Below, in pieces: positions 50,960-59,143 of a DNA stretch of 64,000 nt; within the stretch, counting starts at the first letter, position 1, and the number at the start of each line of letters is the position of its first letter. The stretch is taken from the NCBI RefSeq assembly GCF_003258605.2, contig NZ_CP031264.1:3100001-3164000 (forward strand), in the 5' to 3' direction. A program made the position numbers and the translations under genes. The notes beneath the pieces are model-generated. The model saw only the letters and a program-made list of their open reading frames with translations. It was not told the origin of the DNA and ran no database searches. Source of the DNA: Peterkaempfera bronchialis (GTDB taxonomy: Bacteria; Actinomycetota; Actinomycetes; Streptomycetales; Streptomycetaceae).

Positions 50960-51107
50960 GATCTCCCCCATGCTCGGGGACACTGATCATCACCAGGACG
51001 GACGCCTACCCCGCCCCGTCCCACGAATGCCGGGCACCGGGCACGCGTGCGGGCGCGGCCGAGGGGGCACGAGGCTCTGTACGACGGCGGAACGACCGGA
51101 GGATGCC

Positions 51108-51821
51108 TTGGCCAGAGTCCTGCTGCGGGTCCATGCCCAGGTGTCGGGCGAGGGCGATCCCCCGTACCTCTCCGACCTGCGGGTCCTCCTGGTCGCCGAT
51201 GTGCTGCTGCGTACGGCCGGGCTCAGCGGCCGGCAGACCCTGGTGGGCCTGGGCCTGCCCGGCGACCTGCCCCCGGACCGGGTGAAGGCGCTGACCCGGG
51301 ACGCCGAACTGCTGGGCACCCACCCGGCCGCCGCCGTCGCCCCCTCCCCCGACCTCGCCGCCGCCCTGGGCGGCCCCACCGACATCCACATCTCCACCAC
51401 CCCCAACCCCACCGACGCCGAAACCGACACCCCTCACATCGACGTCGGCCCAGCCCAGGGCCCCGCAGCCCTCCCCGCCGACCCCCTCGCCCTGCGCCTG
51501 GCCCTGCTCGACCTCGCCCCCGCCGAACCGGCCGACCTCACCCCGGACACCCTGGCCGACGCCGCCCGCACCCTCGCCCACTGGCGCCGCCGGGTGGCCG
51601 ACTGGGCCCGCGAACCGTCCCACGCCGCGCATGCCGAGAGCGTCCGCACCGCCCGCGCCCGCTACGCCGCCGGCCTGGACACCCCCGCCGTCCTGGACCT
51701 GCTGCGCCGACTCGACCAGACCGACGAGGCCGACGCGGTGCCCGCCGGCTCCAAGTTCGAGACCTTCGTCCACCTGGACCGGGTCCTCGGCCTGGAACTG
51801 GCCCGCGACATCGGCTACTGA
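51108..51821 (+). CDS. CysRS C-terminal-like protein of unknown function
   Basis: The 237-residue product begins ARVLLRVHAQVSGEGDPPYL with no catalytic HIGH or KMSKS motif. Its end, LDTPAVLDLLRRLDQ, then GSKFETFVHLDRVLGLELARDIG, resembles the helical bundle of cysteinyl-tRNA synthetase. It may be a tRNA- or partner-binding paralogue. The middle is Pro/Thr-rich. The TTG at 51108 was chosen because GGAGG lies 5 bases upstream. It is divergent from the baeRF gene. Confidence 0.6.
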   Translation: MARVLLRVHAQVSGEGDPPYLSDLRVLLVADVLLRTAGLSGRQTLVGLGLPGDLPPDRVKALTRDAELLGTHPAAAVAPSPDLAAALGGPTDIHISTTPNPTDAETDTPHIDVGPAQGPAALPADPLALRLALLDLAPAEPADLTPDTLADAARTLAHWRRRVADWAREPSHAAHAESVRTARARYAAGLDTPAVLDLLRRLDQTDEADAVPAGSKFETFVHLDRVLGLELARDIGY

Positions 51822-51845
51822 GCCGCGTACGGAACCGCGCGCCCC

Positions 51846-52706
51846 TCAGCCCATCGCCCGCCCGGCCGCGATGCGCTGCCGGGCCGCCTCGTAGAGCACC
51901 GCCGTCGCCGCATTGGCCGCGTTGAGCGAGCTGGCCGAACCGGTCATGGGGATGCTCACGGTGTGGTCGCACAACTCGCGCCACGCCGCGCTCAGCCCGG
52001 AGGTCTCATTGCCGACGAGCAGCAGCACGGGGCGGGTCAGGTCGAAGTCGAAGACGTCCGCCTCGCCGTGCTCGTCCATGCCGACCACCGCCACCGGGTG
52101 CCCCTGGGCGCGCTTGCCGTCCAGCCAGGCGACGACCTCCCGCTGCGAGGGCACCCGGACCGTCGGCAGCGCGAAGAGCGACCCCGTACCCGCCCGGACG
52201 CACTTGGGGTCGTACACATCGGCGGCGTGCCCGGTGACGATCAGCCCGTCGGCCCCGAAGGCGTCGGCCGAGCGGATGATCGAGCCGAGGTTCCCGGGGC
52301 TGGTCGGCCGGTCGAAGAGGACCCCGAGGAAGCCGTGGTCGACCGTGATCCGGTCCAGGTCGTCCTCTGGCATCTCCACCACCGCGACGACCTCGGGCGC
52401 GGCCTGCTCCTTCTCCCCCAGCTCGGCCAGCAGCTCCGGGGCCATGGCGATGCACTCGGCCCGGGTGCTGCCGAGCAGGTCCCGGGCCCAGCGGGAGAGG
52501 ACGCGCCCGGAGTCGTAGAGCACCGCGCGCAGCGGCCAGCCGTGCTCCACCGCGAGGGTGATCGGCCGGACTCCCTGGACCAGGAACTCCCCGGCCCGCT
52601 GCCGCTTGTTCCGGTTGGTGAGCAGCGACTGCCACTGCTGGAAGCGGGCGTTGCGGGTCGTGATCCGTTGTACCGCCGCCACCAAAGCACCCCACTGCGT
52701 CCGCAC
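51846..52706 (-). CDS. SpoU/TrmH-family RNA 2'-O-methyltransferase
   Basis: The 286-residue protein has the three SPOUT motifs: DRPTSPGNLGSIIRSADAFGADGLI, LLLVGNETSGLS and IPMTGSASSLNAANAATAVLYEA, which build the knotted SAM site. An N-terminal substrate-binding region (NKRQRAGEFLVQGVRPITLA) is typical of rRNA or tRNA 2'-O-ribose methylases. The target base is unknown. It converges with the CysRS-like gene. Confidence 0.9.
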   Translation of the reverse strand: MRTQWGALVAAVQRITTRNARFQQWQSLLTNRNKRQRAGEFLVQGVRPITLAVEHGWPLRAVLYDSGRVLSRWARDLLGSTRAECIAMAPELLAELGEKEQAAPEVVAVVEMPEDDLDRITVDHGFLGVLFDRPTSPGNLGSIIRSADAFGADGLIVTGHAADVYDPKCVRAGTGSLFALPTVRVPSQREVVAWLDGKRAQGHPVAVVGMDEHGEADVFDFDLTRPVLLLVGNETSGLSAAWRELCDHTVSIPMTGSASSLNAANAATAVLYEAARQRIAAGRAMG

Positions 52707-52829
52707 CGCGCCAAACGCCGCACCGCCCGGCCCAGCGGCCCGAGATGCGACAGAACCAGCAGGCTACCGCGCGCGCCCGAGGCGGCCCCCGGGGGAGACT
52801 GGGAGGGAGAGGCGAGACAGGAGAGCCGC

Positions 52830-53477
52830 ATGACCACCGAGACGATCCACCTCGCCGCCGGCGGTTCGGAGCTGACCGGCGACCTCGTCCTGCCGCCGCA
52901 GCCGCGCGGCGTGGTGCTCTTCGCGCACGGCAGCGGCAGTTCGCGGCACAGCCCCCGCAACCGGGCCGTGGCCGGGGCACTCCAGGAGGTGGGCCTGGGG
53001 ACGCTGCTGCTGGACCTGCTCACCGAGGAGGAGGAGCGGGTGGACGCGGTGACCGCCGAGCACCGCTTCGACATCCCGCTGCTGGGCCGCCGCCTGGTCG
53101 CGGCGGTCGACCTGCTCGCCGCCCGGCCGGACACGGCGGCCCTGCCGCTGGGCCTGTTCGGTGCGTCCACCGGCGCGGCGGCGGCGCTGCTGGCGGCGGC
53201 CGAGCGGCCCGCGCAGGTGCGGGCGGTGGTCTCCCGGGGCGGCAGGCCGGACCTGGCCGGGGAGGCGCTGAGCGGCGTACGGGCCCCGGTGCTGCTGCTG
53301 GTCGGCGGCGCCGACCGCGAGGTGCTGCGGCTGAACCGGGAGGCCGCCGCGCTCCTGACGGCGCCGCATGAGGTGACCGTGGTCCCGGGGGCGACGCATC
53401 TCTTCGAGGAGCCGGGCGCGCTGGGCCGGGTCGCCGCCGCGGCGGCCGACTGGTTCCTACGGATGGACCCCGCCTGA
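52830..53477 (+). CDS. Alpha/beta hydrolase (dienelactone-hydrolase type)
   Basis: The 215-residue protein includes VVLFAHGSGSSRHSPRNRAVAGAL (oxyanion region), GLFGASTGAAAALLAAA (nucleophile elbow GASTG), APVLLLVGGADREVL (Asp) and VPGATHLFEEPGAL (His). Streptomyces homologues often sit beside phosphoribosyltransferase genes; none is seen here. ATG at 52830 has ACAGGAGA upstream. Confidence 0.83.
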   Translation: MTTETIHLAAGGSELTGDLVLPPQPRGVVLFAHGSGSSRHSPRNRAVAGALQEVGLGTLLLDLLTEEEERVDAVTAEHRFDIPLLGRRLVAAVDLLAARPDTAALPLGLFGASTGAAAALLAAAERPAQVRAVVSRGGRPDLAGEALSGVRAPVLLLVGGADREVLRLNREAAALLTAPHEVTVVPGATHLFEEPGALGRVAAAAADWFLRMDPA

Positions 53478-53599
53478 CCACCGCCTGACCGCCCCCGCTC
53501 CGCCCGGCCGCCCCCGCTCCGCCCCGCCGATGGACGGCTGCCATGATGCGGGAGCCGGTGACCCCCGCCGGTCCCTCCCCGCACCCCCGAGGAGCGAGC

Positions 53600-54427
53600 G
53601 TGGCCGCGCAGCCGACCGTTCTCCATGTCACCGACCTCGCCTATCCGGCCGCCGGCCGGCGCTACTGCGACGAGGACATCCAGCTCTCCACCCGGCTCCG
53701 CGAGGACTTCACGGTGGCCCTCTGCCATCCGCTGGACGCGGTCCGCCTGATGGACGGGTTCGATGTGGTGCTGGTCCGCAACAGCGGGCCGGTGCTGCAC
53801 TACCGCGACGAGTACGAGGAGTTCCGCGCCCAGGCCGCCGCCCGTGGCACCCGGGTCCTCAACCCGCTGACCGGCCGGGGCGACATGGCGGGCAAGCGCT
53901 ATCTGCTGGACCTCACCGCCGCCGGGTACCCGGTCATCCCCACCGTGGACCGCCGCGAGCACCTGGACCGGCTGCCGCAGTCCCCGGCCTATGTCGTCAA
54001 GCCCGAGCTGGGCGCCGACTCCATAGGTCTGCGGGTGGTCGGTCCGGATGAGCTGGGCGGCCTCGCCCTGGACGGCTGCCTGGTCCAGCCGCGCATCGAC
54101 TTCCGCTACGAGGTGTCCTTCTACTTCGTGGACCGGGTCTTCCAGTACGCGCTGAACGCCCCGCGCCCCGACCGCCGTTGGGAGCTGGCCCCGTACCGGC
54201 CGGACGCCGCCGACGTGGAGTTCGCCCAGCGGTTCGTGGACTGGAACACCCTGGACCACGGCATCCAGCGGGTGGACGCCTGCCGCACCCAGGACGGGCG
54301 GCTGCTCCTGGTGGAGCTGGAGGACCTCAACCCGTACCTCTCGCTGGACCTGCTGGACGGCACCACCCGCGACGCCTTCGTCACCGCCGTCAAGCGGTCC
54401 GTGCGGTCCCTGCTCGACGCCGGCTAA
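53600..54427 (+). CDS. ATP-grasp-like protein
   Basis: The 275-residue protein contains a pre-ATP-grasp region ([16 protein letters not shown]), then [41 protein letters not shown] and [14 protein letters not shown], where the acidic residues fit metal-ATP binding. Members ligate a carboxylate to an amine or thiol. The product is unknown. The GTG at 53600 has GAGGAG upstream. It lies 61 bases before cobH on the same strand. Confidence 0.75.
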   Translation: MAAQPTVLHVTDLAYPAAGRRYCDEDIQLSTRLREDFTVALCHPLDAVRLMDGFDVVLVRNSGPVLHYRDEYEEFRAQAAARGTRVLNPLTGRGDMAGKRYLLDLTAAGYPVIPTVDRREHLDRLPQSPAYVVKPELGADSIGLRVVGPDELGGLALDGCLVQPRIDFRYEVSFYFVDRVFQYALNAPRPDRRWELAPYRPDAADVEFAQRFVDWNTLDHGIQRVDACRTQDGRLLLVELEDLNPYLSLDLLDGTTRDAFVTAVKRSVRSLLDAG

Positions 54428-54488
54428 CGCCCAGGCGGCCAACCCACCGGCTGACTATGCTCCGCCCGCAACAAGGAGAGGGACCCCT

Positions 54489-55115
54489 GTGATCGAGTAC
54501 GAGAAGGACGGCGCGGAGATCTACCGCCGGTCGTTCGCGACCATCCGCGCCGAGGCGGACCTGGCCGGGCTGCCGCCGGAGGTGTCGCAGGTCGCGGTGC
54601 GGATGATCCATGCCTGCGGCATGGTGGACCTGGTCCGCGACCTGGCCTTCAGCCCGCAGTCGGTGGCCCGGGGCCGGGCGGCGCTGCGCGCCGGGGCGCC
54701 GGTGCTCTGCGATGTGGCCATGGTGGCCAGCGGCATCACCCGCAAGCGCCTGCCCGCCGCCAACGAGGTGGTCTGCACGCTCTCCGACCCGGCCGTCCCG
54801 GACCTGGCCCGCGAGCTGGGCACCACCCGCAGCGCGGCGGCGCTGGAACTGTGGGGTGACCGGCTGGACGGCGCCGTGGTCGCGGTCGGCAACGCGCCCA
54901 CCGCCCTCTTCCGGCTGCTGGAGCTGATCGAGGCGGGCGCCCCGCGCCCGGCCCTGGTGATCGGGGTGCCGGTCGGCTTTGTGGGCGCCGCCGAGTCCAA
55001 GCAGGCGCTGGCCGACCACCCGTCCGCCCTGGACCACCTGGTGGTGCACGGCCGACGCGGCGGCAGCGCAATGGCGGCGGCAGCGGTCAACGCCCTCGCC
55101 TCCGACCAGGAGTAG
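54489..55115 (+). CDS. cobH: Precorrin-8X methylmutase
   Basis: The 208-residue protein has [20 protein letters not shown] and [15 protein letters not shown], where His41 is the expected proton-transfer residue. [19 protein letters not shown] and [15 protein letters not shown] follow. It moves a methyl group from C-11 to C-12 to give hydrogenobyrinate (or the cobalt form, CbiC) in cobalamin synthesis. The GTG at 54489 has AAGGAGAG upstream. Confidence 0.93.
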   Translation: MIEYEKDGAEIYRRSFATIRAEADLAGLPPEVSQVAVRMIHACGMVDLVRDLAFSPQSVARGRAALRAGAPVLCDVAMVASGITRKRLPAANEVVCTLSDPAVPDLARELGTTRSAAALELWGDRLDGAVVAVGNAPTALFRLLELIEAGAPRPALVIGVPVGFVGAAESKQALADHPSALDHLVVHGRRGGSAMAAAAVNALASDQE

Positions 55116-55134
55116 AACCCCAACCCCCGCCCCG

Positions 55135-55182
55135 TACCGCCGCAGACCCCTACCGCCGCAGACCCCTACCGCCCCAGACCCC
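55135..55182. repeat. 16-bp tandem repeat, three copies
   Basis: TACCGCCGCAGACCCC occurs at 55135-55150 and 55151-55166, with a one-base variant at 55167-55182. It spans the space between convergent cobH and cobK and runs into the cobK stop region. Confidence 0.85.
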
Positions 55183-55906
55183 CCAGCCACGCGACCGCGT
55201 CCGCGACCTCCGCCACCACCGGTACGCCGCCCGGCAGCGCGGGCCGCCGCACCAGCAGCACCGGAATCCCCAGCTCACGCGCGGCGGTGAGCTTGGCGGC
55301 CGTCGCCGTGCCCCCGCTGTCCTTGGTCACCACCACGTCGATGCGGTGGTCGCGCAGCAGCGCCCGCTCGCCCTCCACGGTGAACGGCCCCCGGTCCAGC
55401 AGCACCCGGGTGCGCGGCGGCAGCGGCGGCTCGGGGGCGTCGACCGACCGGGCGAGGAACCACAGGTCGGCCAGGTCCGCGAAGGACGCCGCCTCCAGCC
55501 GCCCGGTGGTGAGGAAGACCCGGCGGCCGAGGGTCGGCAGCACTTCCGCCGCCTCGGCGAACGACCCGGCCCAGTGCCAGCGGTCCCCGGGACCGGCGAC
55601 CCACCCGGGGCGGCGCAGCACCAGCAGGGGAACATGGACGGCGGCGGCTGCCTCGGCCGCGTTGGCGGTGATGGTCCGGGCGAAGGGATGGGTGGCGTCG
55701 ATGAGCGCGTCGGTCCGCTCTGCGCGCAGCCAGTGGGCCAGCCCGGCGGGGCCGCCGAAGCCGCCGATGCGTATCCGGCCGGTGGGCAGCCGGGGTGCGG
55801 CGACCCGTCCGGCCAGCGAGCTGGTGACCTGCTGCGCGGGGTCGGCGGACAGTTCGGCCGCCAGCCGCCGTGCCTCGGCCGTGCCGCCCAGGATGAGTAC
55901 TCTCAC
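55166..55906 (-). CDS. cobK: Precorrin-6A/cobalt-precorrin-6A reductase
   Basis: The 246-residue protein begins MRVLILGGTAEARRLAAEL, then LPTGRIRIGGFGG, ALIDATHPFARTITANAAEA and VVVTKDSGGTATAAKLTAARELGIPVLLVRRP, all typical of CobK/CbiJ. It reduces precorrin-6A with NADPH in corrin ring synthesis. It is divergent from cbiD, with 29 bases between starts, and convergent with cobH. Confidence 0.92.
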   Translation of the reverse strand: MRVLILGGTAEARRLAAELSADPAQQVTSSLAGRVAAPRLPTGRIRIGGFGGPAGLAHWLRAERTDALIDATHPFARTITANAAEAAAAVHVPLLVLRRPGWVAGPGDRWHWAGSFAEAAEVLPTLGRRVFLTTGRLEAASFADLADLWFLARSVDAPEPPLPPRTRVLLDRGPFTVEGERALLRDHRIDVVVTKDSGGTATAAKLTAARELGIPVLLVRRPALPGGVPVVAEVADAVAWLGGLGR

Positions 55907-55935
55907 GGTGCGCCGCCGACGCGAGGGGCCGGGGA

Positions 55936-57102
55936 ATGTCGGAGGGCCGGGGGATGGCGGGGGGCCGGGGGATGGCTGAGCAGCAGGCGGCGGGCGGCCG
56001 GGCGGCCCAGCTGGAGCGCAGCGGGCTGCGGCCCGGCTGGACCACGGGTGCCTGTGCGACCGCTGCCACCACCGCCGCGTACACCGCGCTGCTGACCGGC
56101 GCTTTCCCGGACCCGGTGGCCGTCACGCTGCCCGGTGGCCGGCAGCCGTACTTTGCGCTCGCCGCCGAGGAGTTGACGCCTGGTCAGGCGATGGCGGGGG
56201 TGGTGAAGGACGCCGGGGACGACCCGGATGTGACCCATGGCGCCCTGGTCCGCGCCACCGTACGCCTCGGCCCGCCCGGTTCCGGGGTGGTCTTCCGGGC
56301 CGGTCCCGGGGTGGGGACGGTGACCAAGCCGGGTCTGCCGCTGCCGGTCGGCGAACCGGCCGTCAACCCGGTGCCCCGGCAGCTGATCCGGGACGCGGTG
56401 GCCGCCGTGGCCGCCCGCCACGGGGGCGGCGGGGATGTCACCGTGGTTCTCTCCGTCGACCACGGCGAGGAGATCGCCCGTTCCACGTGGAACCCTCGGC
56501 TGGGCATCCTCGGCGGTCTCTCCATCCTGGGCACCACCGGGGTGGTGGTCCCGTACTCCTGCTCCGCCTGGATCGACTCCATCCGGCGCGGGATCGACGT
56601 GGCCCGCGCGGCCGGTCACGCGCATGTCGCCGGGTGCACCGGCGCCACCTCGGAGAAGGTCGCGGTGGCGGAGTACGGCCTGCCGGAGGACGCCCTGCTG
56701 GACATGGGCGACTTCGCGGGCGCCGTGCTGAAGTACCTGCGCCGCCACCCCGTCCCCCGGCTCACGATCGCGGGCGGCTTCGCCAAGCTGTCCAAGCTGG
56801 CCGCCGGCCATCTCGACCTGCACTCCGGCCGCTCCCAGGTCGACAAGGGCTTTCTGGCCGAGCTGGCCCGCGCGGGCGGCGGTGACGAGGCGCTGGTGGG
56901 GGCGGTGGCGCGGGCCAACACCGCGCTGGAGGCGGTGCGGCTCTGCGCCGCAGCCGGGGTGCCGCTCGGCGATCTGGTCGCCCGGACCGCCCGGCAGCAG
57001 GCGCTGGGCGTGCTGCGCGGCTCGCCGGTCGCGGTGGATGTGATCTGTATCGACCGCGCCGGGTCGGTCGTGGGCCGCGCCGCGCCCGCCGGGCCGCGCT
57101 GA
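55936..57102 (+). CDS. cbiD: Cobalt-precorrin-5B (C1)-methyltransferase
   Basis: The 388-residue protein shows LRPGWTTGACATAATTAAYTALL, VVKDAGDDPDVTHGA, GPGVGTVTKPGLPLPVGEPAVNPVPR and TIAGGFAKLSKLAAGHLDLHS, diagnostic of CbiD, which methylates C-1 of the anaerobic-type intermediate. The first residues are encoded by an imperfect GGGCCGGGGGATGGC repeat that supplies ATG codons at 55936, 55954 and 55972, so the real start is ambiguous. Confidence 0.92.
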   Translation: MSEGRGMAGGRGMAEQQAAGGRAAQLERSGLRPGWTTGACATAATTAAYTALLTGAFPDPVAVTLPGGRQPYFALAAEELTPGQAMAGVVKDAGDDPDVTHGALVRATVRLGPPGSGVVFRAGPGVGTVTKPGLPLPVGEPAVNPVPRQLIRDAVAAVAARHGGGGDVTVVLSVDHGEEIARSTWNPRLGILGGLSILGTTGVVVPYSCSAWIDSIRRGIDVARAAGHAHVAGCTGATSEKVAVAEYGLPEDALLDMGDFAGAVLKYLRRHPVPRLTIAGGFAKLSKLAAGHLDLHSGRSQVDKGFLAELARAGGGDEALVGAVARANTALEAVRLCAAAGVPLGDLVARTARQQALGVLRGSPVAVDVICIDRAGSVVGRAAPAGPR

Positions 57103-57128
57103 GGTCCGGTGGGCGGCGCGGTCCGGTC

Positions 57129-57404
57129 TCAGTTGCGGGAGCTGCGGGAGTTGCCGAAGAGGATGCGGTAGGCGACCAGCAGCACCAGCGACCCGGCGAT
57201 GGCCGCTCCCCAGGTGGGCAGGTCGAAGAAGTGCTTGCTGATCGGCCGGTCGAAGAACTTGGCGGACAGCCAGCCGCCGACGAACGCCCCGGCCACGCCG
57301 ATCAGCGTGGTGCCGATCAGGCCGCCGGGGTCGCGCCCCGGCAGGATGGCCTTGGCAATCGCTCCGGCGACCAGGCCGAGGATGATCCAGGCGATGATTC
57401 CCAT
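57129..57404 (-). CDS. GlsB/YeaQ/YmgE-family stress membrane protein
   Basis: The 91-residue product has three membrane helices with the family glycines: GIIAWIILGLVAGAIAKAILPGRDPGGLIGTTLIGVAGAFVGG. A C-terminal helix precedes the basic end NSRSSRN. Such proteins are often stress- or sigma-B-type induced; function is unknown. The start at 57404 is fixed by the domain start and AGGA upstream. Confidence 0.88.
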   Translation of the reverse strand: MGIIAWIILGLVAGAIAKAILPGRDPGGLIGTTLIGVAGAFVGGWLSAKFFDRPISKHFFDLPTWGAAIAGSLVLLVAYRILFGNSRSSRN

Positions 57405-57497
57405 GGTGCGGTCCTGTCTCTCGGGTGGAACCTCGGGTGGAACACGGGTACGGACGAACGGTTGCCCAGGAAGACGCTTCCCGGGCCGCATGCGGTT

Positions 57498-58457
57498 TCA
57501 CCGGCGGAAACCCCGGTCGGGGTCGCGCGGCTCGGCGTCGGCGAAGGCGGTGAACCAGGCGGGCGGGCGCAGGTCGCCGAGGCCCAGTTCGCGGTTGGCC
57601 TCGGAGTCGGGGTCCTCGATGCCGTCCGCGCCGGGTTCACCCAGCAGCAGGATGTCGTGGTCGCGGGGGAAGAACGCCCGGCAGGCGGTCCAGTCGTAGT
57701 CGAAGGGGTGCGCCGGGAGGCCGTCCATCAGCTCGGCGATGTGGTCGGGCTCGTCCTCCAGGGCCGCTGCGGCGTCGGCGAGCGCCAGGTGGAGGGCCAT
57801 CTCCTCGGCCGGGCAGCGGGGCTGCGGCCAGCGGCCGTCGGCGAGGTCGCCGGCCAGGTCGTCGAAGGCGCGGGCCATCCGGCGCCGCCAGGCCGCGTCC
57901 TGCTTCCAGGTGAGCCGGGGCAGGCGGCCCAGGACCGCCCACTCGTGCTCCTCGCCCGGTGCGACCGGCGCCCCGCCGTACTCCTCCACGTCGTCGTAGC
58001 CGGCGTCGGCGAGCGCGGAGAGCTGCTCGTACAGCAGGCAGGCGGTGCGCGGGGTGAGCAGCCACCCCTCGCCCGGGGCGGCGGCCGGTGGCAGGTCGAG
58101 CGGGAACAGCTCGGCGAAGTCCGGCTCGAAGGCGTCGGCGGGCCGGGTGGTGAGGGCACCGCCGAGCAGTTCCACGCCGGGGATGCCCTCCAGGAGCTGT
58201 TCGGGGTCGAGCAGCACATTGAGGGCGCCCTGCGGGCCCTCGTCCACCTCGGCGGCCATCGCGGCGCGCTGGCGTTCCGGGTCGGCGCCCTCGAAGCGGA
58301 GTCCGCTTACCGCCCGGTGTCCGGCCGCCCGCAGGGCGGGCCAGTCGGTGACCCGGATCTCCAGGGTGACGACCGCCTCGATCTCCGGCGCCCGGTCGCC
58401 CGGGCCGCCTCTGCCGTCCTGGCCGTCCCCGCAGGTCTGTTCGTCGTGATCGCCCAT
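57498..58457 (-). CDS. Hypothetical cytoplasmic protein, acidic
   Basis: The 319-residue protein has no signal peptide or membrane helix. It is acidic and contains EAVVTLEIRVTDWPALRAAGHRAV, GGAPVAPGEEHEWAVLGRLPRLTW and AFFPRDHDILLLGEPGADGIED near the C-terminus. I do not recognise a domain. It is the second of a same-strand run with the GlsB-type gene. Confidence 0.65.
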   Translation of the reverse strand: MGDHDEQTCGDGQDGRGGPGDRAPEIEAVVTLEIRVTDWPALRAAGHRAVSGLRFEGADPERQRAAMAAEVDEGPQGALNVLLDPEQLLEGIPGVELLGGALTTRPADAFEPDFAELFPLDLPPAAAPGEGWLLTPRTACLLYEQLSALADAGYDDVEEYGGAPVAPGEEHEWAVLGRLPRLTWKQDAAWRRRMARAFDDLAGDLADGRWPQPRCPAEEMALHLALADAAAALEDEPDHIAELMDGLPAHPFDYDWTACRAFFPRDHDILLLGEPGADGIEDPDSEANRELGLGDLRPPAWFTAFADAEPRDPDRGFRR

Positions 58458-58504
58458 GGGGGCAACAGTAGGGAGTCGGTGGCGCTCCGGGGGTCAGGTG
58501 GGGG

Positions 58505-58957
58505 TCAGCGGCAGCCGCGTCCGCGCGGGCGGCAGCGCGAGACGCAGGCGTCGGTGAGGAAGCCCAGGCCGATGCCGAGCATCCAGAAGTCCTTGGCCAG
58601 CGGCAGCCCCTGCTCGGTGGGGGCGAGGCTGCCGGGCTTCCGCATGCCGGGCGTGCGCAGGTACAGGCCCACCAGGCCGCCGGAGAAGGCCGTCAGCCCG
58701 GCTCCGGCGAGCGCGGAGGGCACCACGGGCAGCAGCAGCGCCGCGCCGAGGGCGATCTCGGCGGCGCTGAGCAGCTTGAGGAAGGCCCGGGGCTCGATCC
58801 GTTCGAGGAACGGGTAGCTTCCGCAGGCCATGCCGTGCAGGGCCCGGGCGGTCTGCTCGTCGTCCAGGCTGCGGCGCTTGGTCAGTCCCGAGTTGAGGAT
58901 GAAGGCGCCGGTCGCCAGGCGGGGCGCGAGGTCGCCGGGCTTGAGGGGAAGTCGCAC
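58505..58957 (-). CDS. DoxX-like membrane protein
   Basis: The 150-residue product has an N-terminal segment LAPRLATGAFILNSGLTKR and further helices (LKLLSAAEIALGAALLLPVVPS; LTAFSGGLVGLYL; MLGIGLGFLTDACV), consistent with the DoxX fold. The GTG at 58957 has AGGAG upstream. The last residues are Cys/Arg-rich (CVSRCRPRGRGC). Redox or lipid-related functions are known for some relatives; none can be assigned. Confidence 0.75.
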   Translation of the reverse strand: MRLPLKPGDLAPRLATGAFILNSGLTKRRSLDDEQTARALHGMACGSYPFLERIEPRAFLKLLSAAEIALGAALLLPVVPSALAGAGLTAFSGGLVGLYLRTPGMRKPGSLAPTEQGLPLAKDFWMLGIGLGFLTDACVSRCRPRGRGCR

Positions 58958-59071
58958 GGTGGGCTCCTGGAGGGGGCGACGGGTGGCCCGCGATCGGTTC
59001 CCCGATCGGCGCGGCCCATGCCTGCGACCGCTGCGGACCACCCGTGGGGACCATCCGGCGGAGCCTTCCGG

Positions 59072-59124
59072 CAGCCCCGGCCCGGTCAGCCCCGGCCCGG
59101 TCAGCCCCGGCCCGGTCAGCCCCG
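59072..59124. repeat. 15-bp tandem repeat, about 3.5 copies
   Basis: CAGCCCCGGCCCGGT occurs at 59072-59086, 59087-59101 and 59102-59116, with a partial fourth copy. It lies between the antiporter stop codon and the DoxX-like gene start, which are co-directional. Confidence 0.85.
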
Positions 59125-59143
59125 TCACCGCCCCCAGGCCCGG

